7,441 nucleotides of DNA. Source: Bradyrhizobium sp. (GTDB taxonomy: Bacteria > Pseudomonadota > Alphaproteobacteria > Rhizobiales > Xanthobacteraceae). Positions 7,200 through 7,441 of this stretch are shown here, in pieces. Both the position numbers and the translations under genes were made by a program. The notes beneath the pieces were generated by a model that worked only from the letters and a program-made list of their open reading frames with translations, did not search any database and had not been told where the DNA came from. Location of the stretch: assembly GCA_028290165.1 (NCBI GenBank), contig JAQGKJ010000778.1, forward strand, positions 1 to 7,441. Direction: 5' to 3'. The first letter of the stretch is position 1, and each line of letters opens with the position of its first letter.

Positions 7200-7441
7200 T
7201 CAGTGCGCCAGCACGATCGACACCTGGATCCGACCACGGGTCCGCAAAACCTCCAGCGATACTTCGTCGCCGTGGCGGCGCACCCGCAGATCGACGCTTG
7301 AGGGCCCAAGCTGCAGATCGCGCAGCACCACTTCGTTGAGAAATGCCGGCAGGCGCGGGTTGCGCAGCCGAATTTCGCCATGCCCCACGTCGAATTCGAG
7401 ACCGAGGGCTGCTTCCAGCAGCGTGAACGGCGTCGCGCTCG
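7200..7441 (-). CDS. C-terminal part of a probable glycogen debranching enzyme (amylo-alpha-1,6-glucosidase type), cut by window edge
   Basis: The frame is open from the window edge to a TGA at 7200-7202 and gives 79 residues, beginning SATPFTLLEAALGLEFD. The segment GEIRLRNPRLPAFLNEVVLR and the following LGPSSVDLRVRRHGDEVSLEVL resemble, from memory, the C-terminal end of the rhizobial proteins annotated as amylo-alpha-1,6-glucosidase or glycogen debranching N-terminal domain proteins. Those enzymes remove alpha-1,6 branches from glycogen. The catalytic region lies outside the window, so the identification rests on this tail alone. A GTG at 7388 is internal, not the start, because the frame continues upstream with conserved-looking sequence. 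A debranching role would fit the glgA gene 3.2 kb away. Alternatively it could be another (alpha/alpha)6-barrel glycosidase. Confidence 0.6.
   Translation of the reverse strand, partial: SATPFTLLEAALGLEFDVGHGEIRLRNPRLPAFLNEVVLRDLQLGPSSVDLRVRRHGDEVSLEVLRTRGRIQVSIVLAH

Overview
The window is a 7.4 kb piece of a GC-rich chromosome, most likely from an alphaproteobacterium of the Bradyrhizobium/Rhodopseudomonas group. That assignment is an inference from strong G/C third-position bias, the protein styles and the gene repertoire; there is no rRNA or other marker gene. No tRNA, rRNA, CRISPR array, insertion sequence or integrase was seen.

Layout. (1) Positions 21-2351, minus strand: a probable two-gene operon, read from right to left, encoding a CaiB/BaiF (class III) CoA-transferase and then a zinc-dependent medium-chain alcohol dehydrogenase. 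This looks like catabolism of an organic or aromatic acid or alcohol. (2) Positions 2352-2543: a divergent regulatory interval with two GC-rich hairpins and, next to the rightward gene, a good match to a sigma-54 (-24/-12) promoter. (3) Positions 2544-3958, plus strand: a glycogen synthase (GlgA) gene that is full length except for one missing G near 2852, which splits it into two frames. Restoring that base gives a 471-residue GlgA with nearly all active-site residues at the expected positions. The exception is Lys15 of the K-X-G-G-L motif, which is Arg. (4) Positions 3972-5135, minus strand, convergent with glgA: a patatin-like phospholipase. (5) Positions 5256-6461, minus: a 12-helix MFS transporter. 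(6) Positions 6594-7106, minus: an exported PRC-barrel protein. (7) Positions 7200-7441, minus, cut by the window edge: the C-terminal 79 residues of what looks like a glycogen debranching enzyme (amylo-alpha-1,6-glucosidase type).

How it fits together. A GlgA at one side and a probable debranching enzyme at the other suggest a storage-polysaccharide neighbourhood, with lipid hydrolysis, efflux and envelope genes between them. The CoA-transferase/dehydrogenase pair looks like a separate metabolic unit that shares only the divergent promoter region. Every interval without a gene is shorter than 200 bp. I see no wholly new system. The points most worth checking are the glgA frameshift, the Arg15 substitution, the candidate sigma-54 promoter and the paired hairpins.
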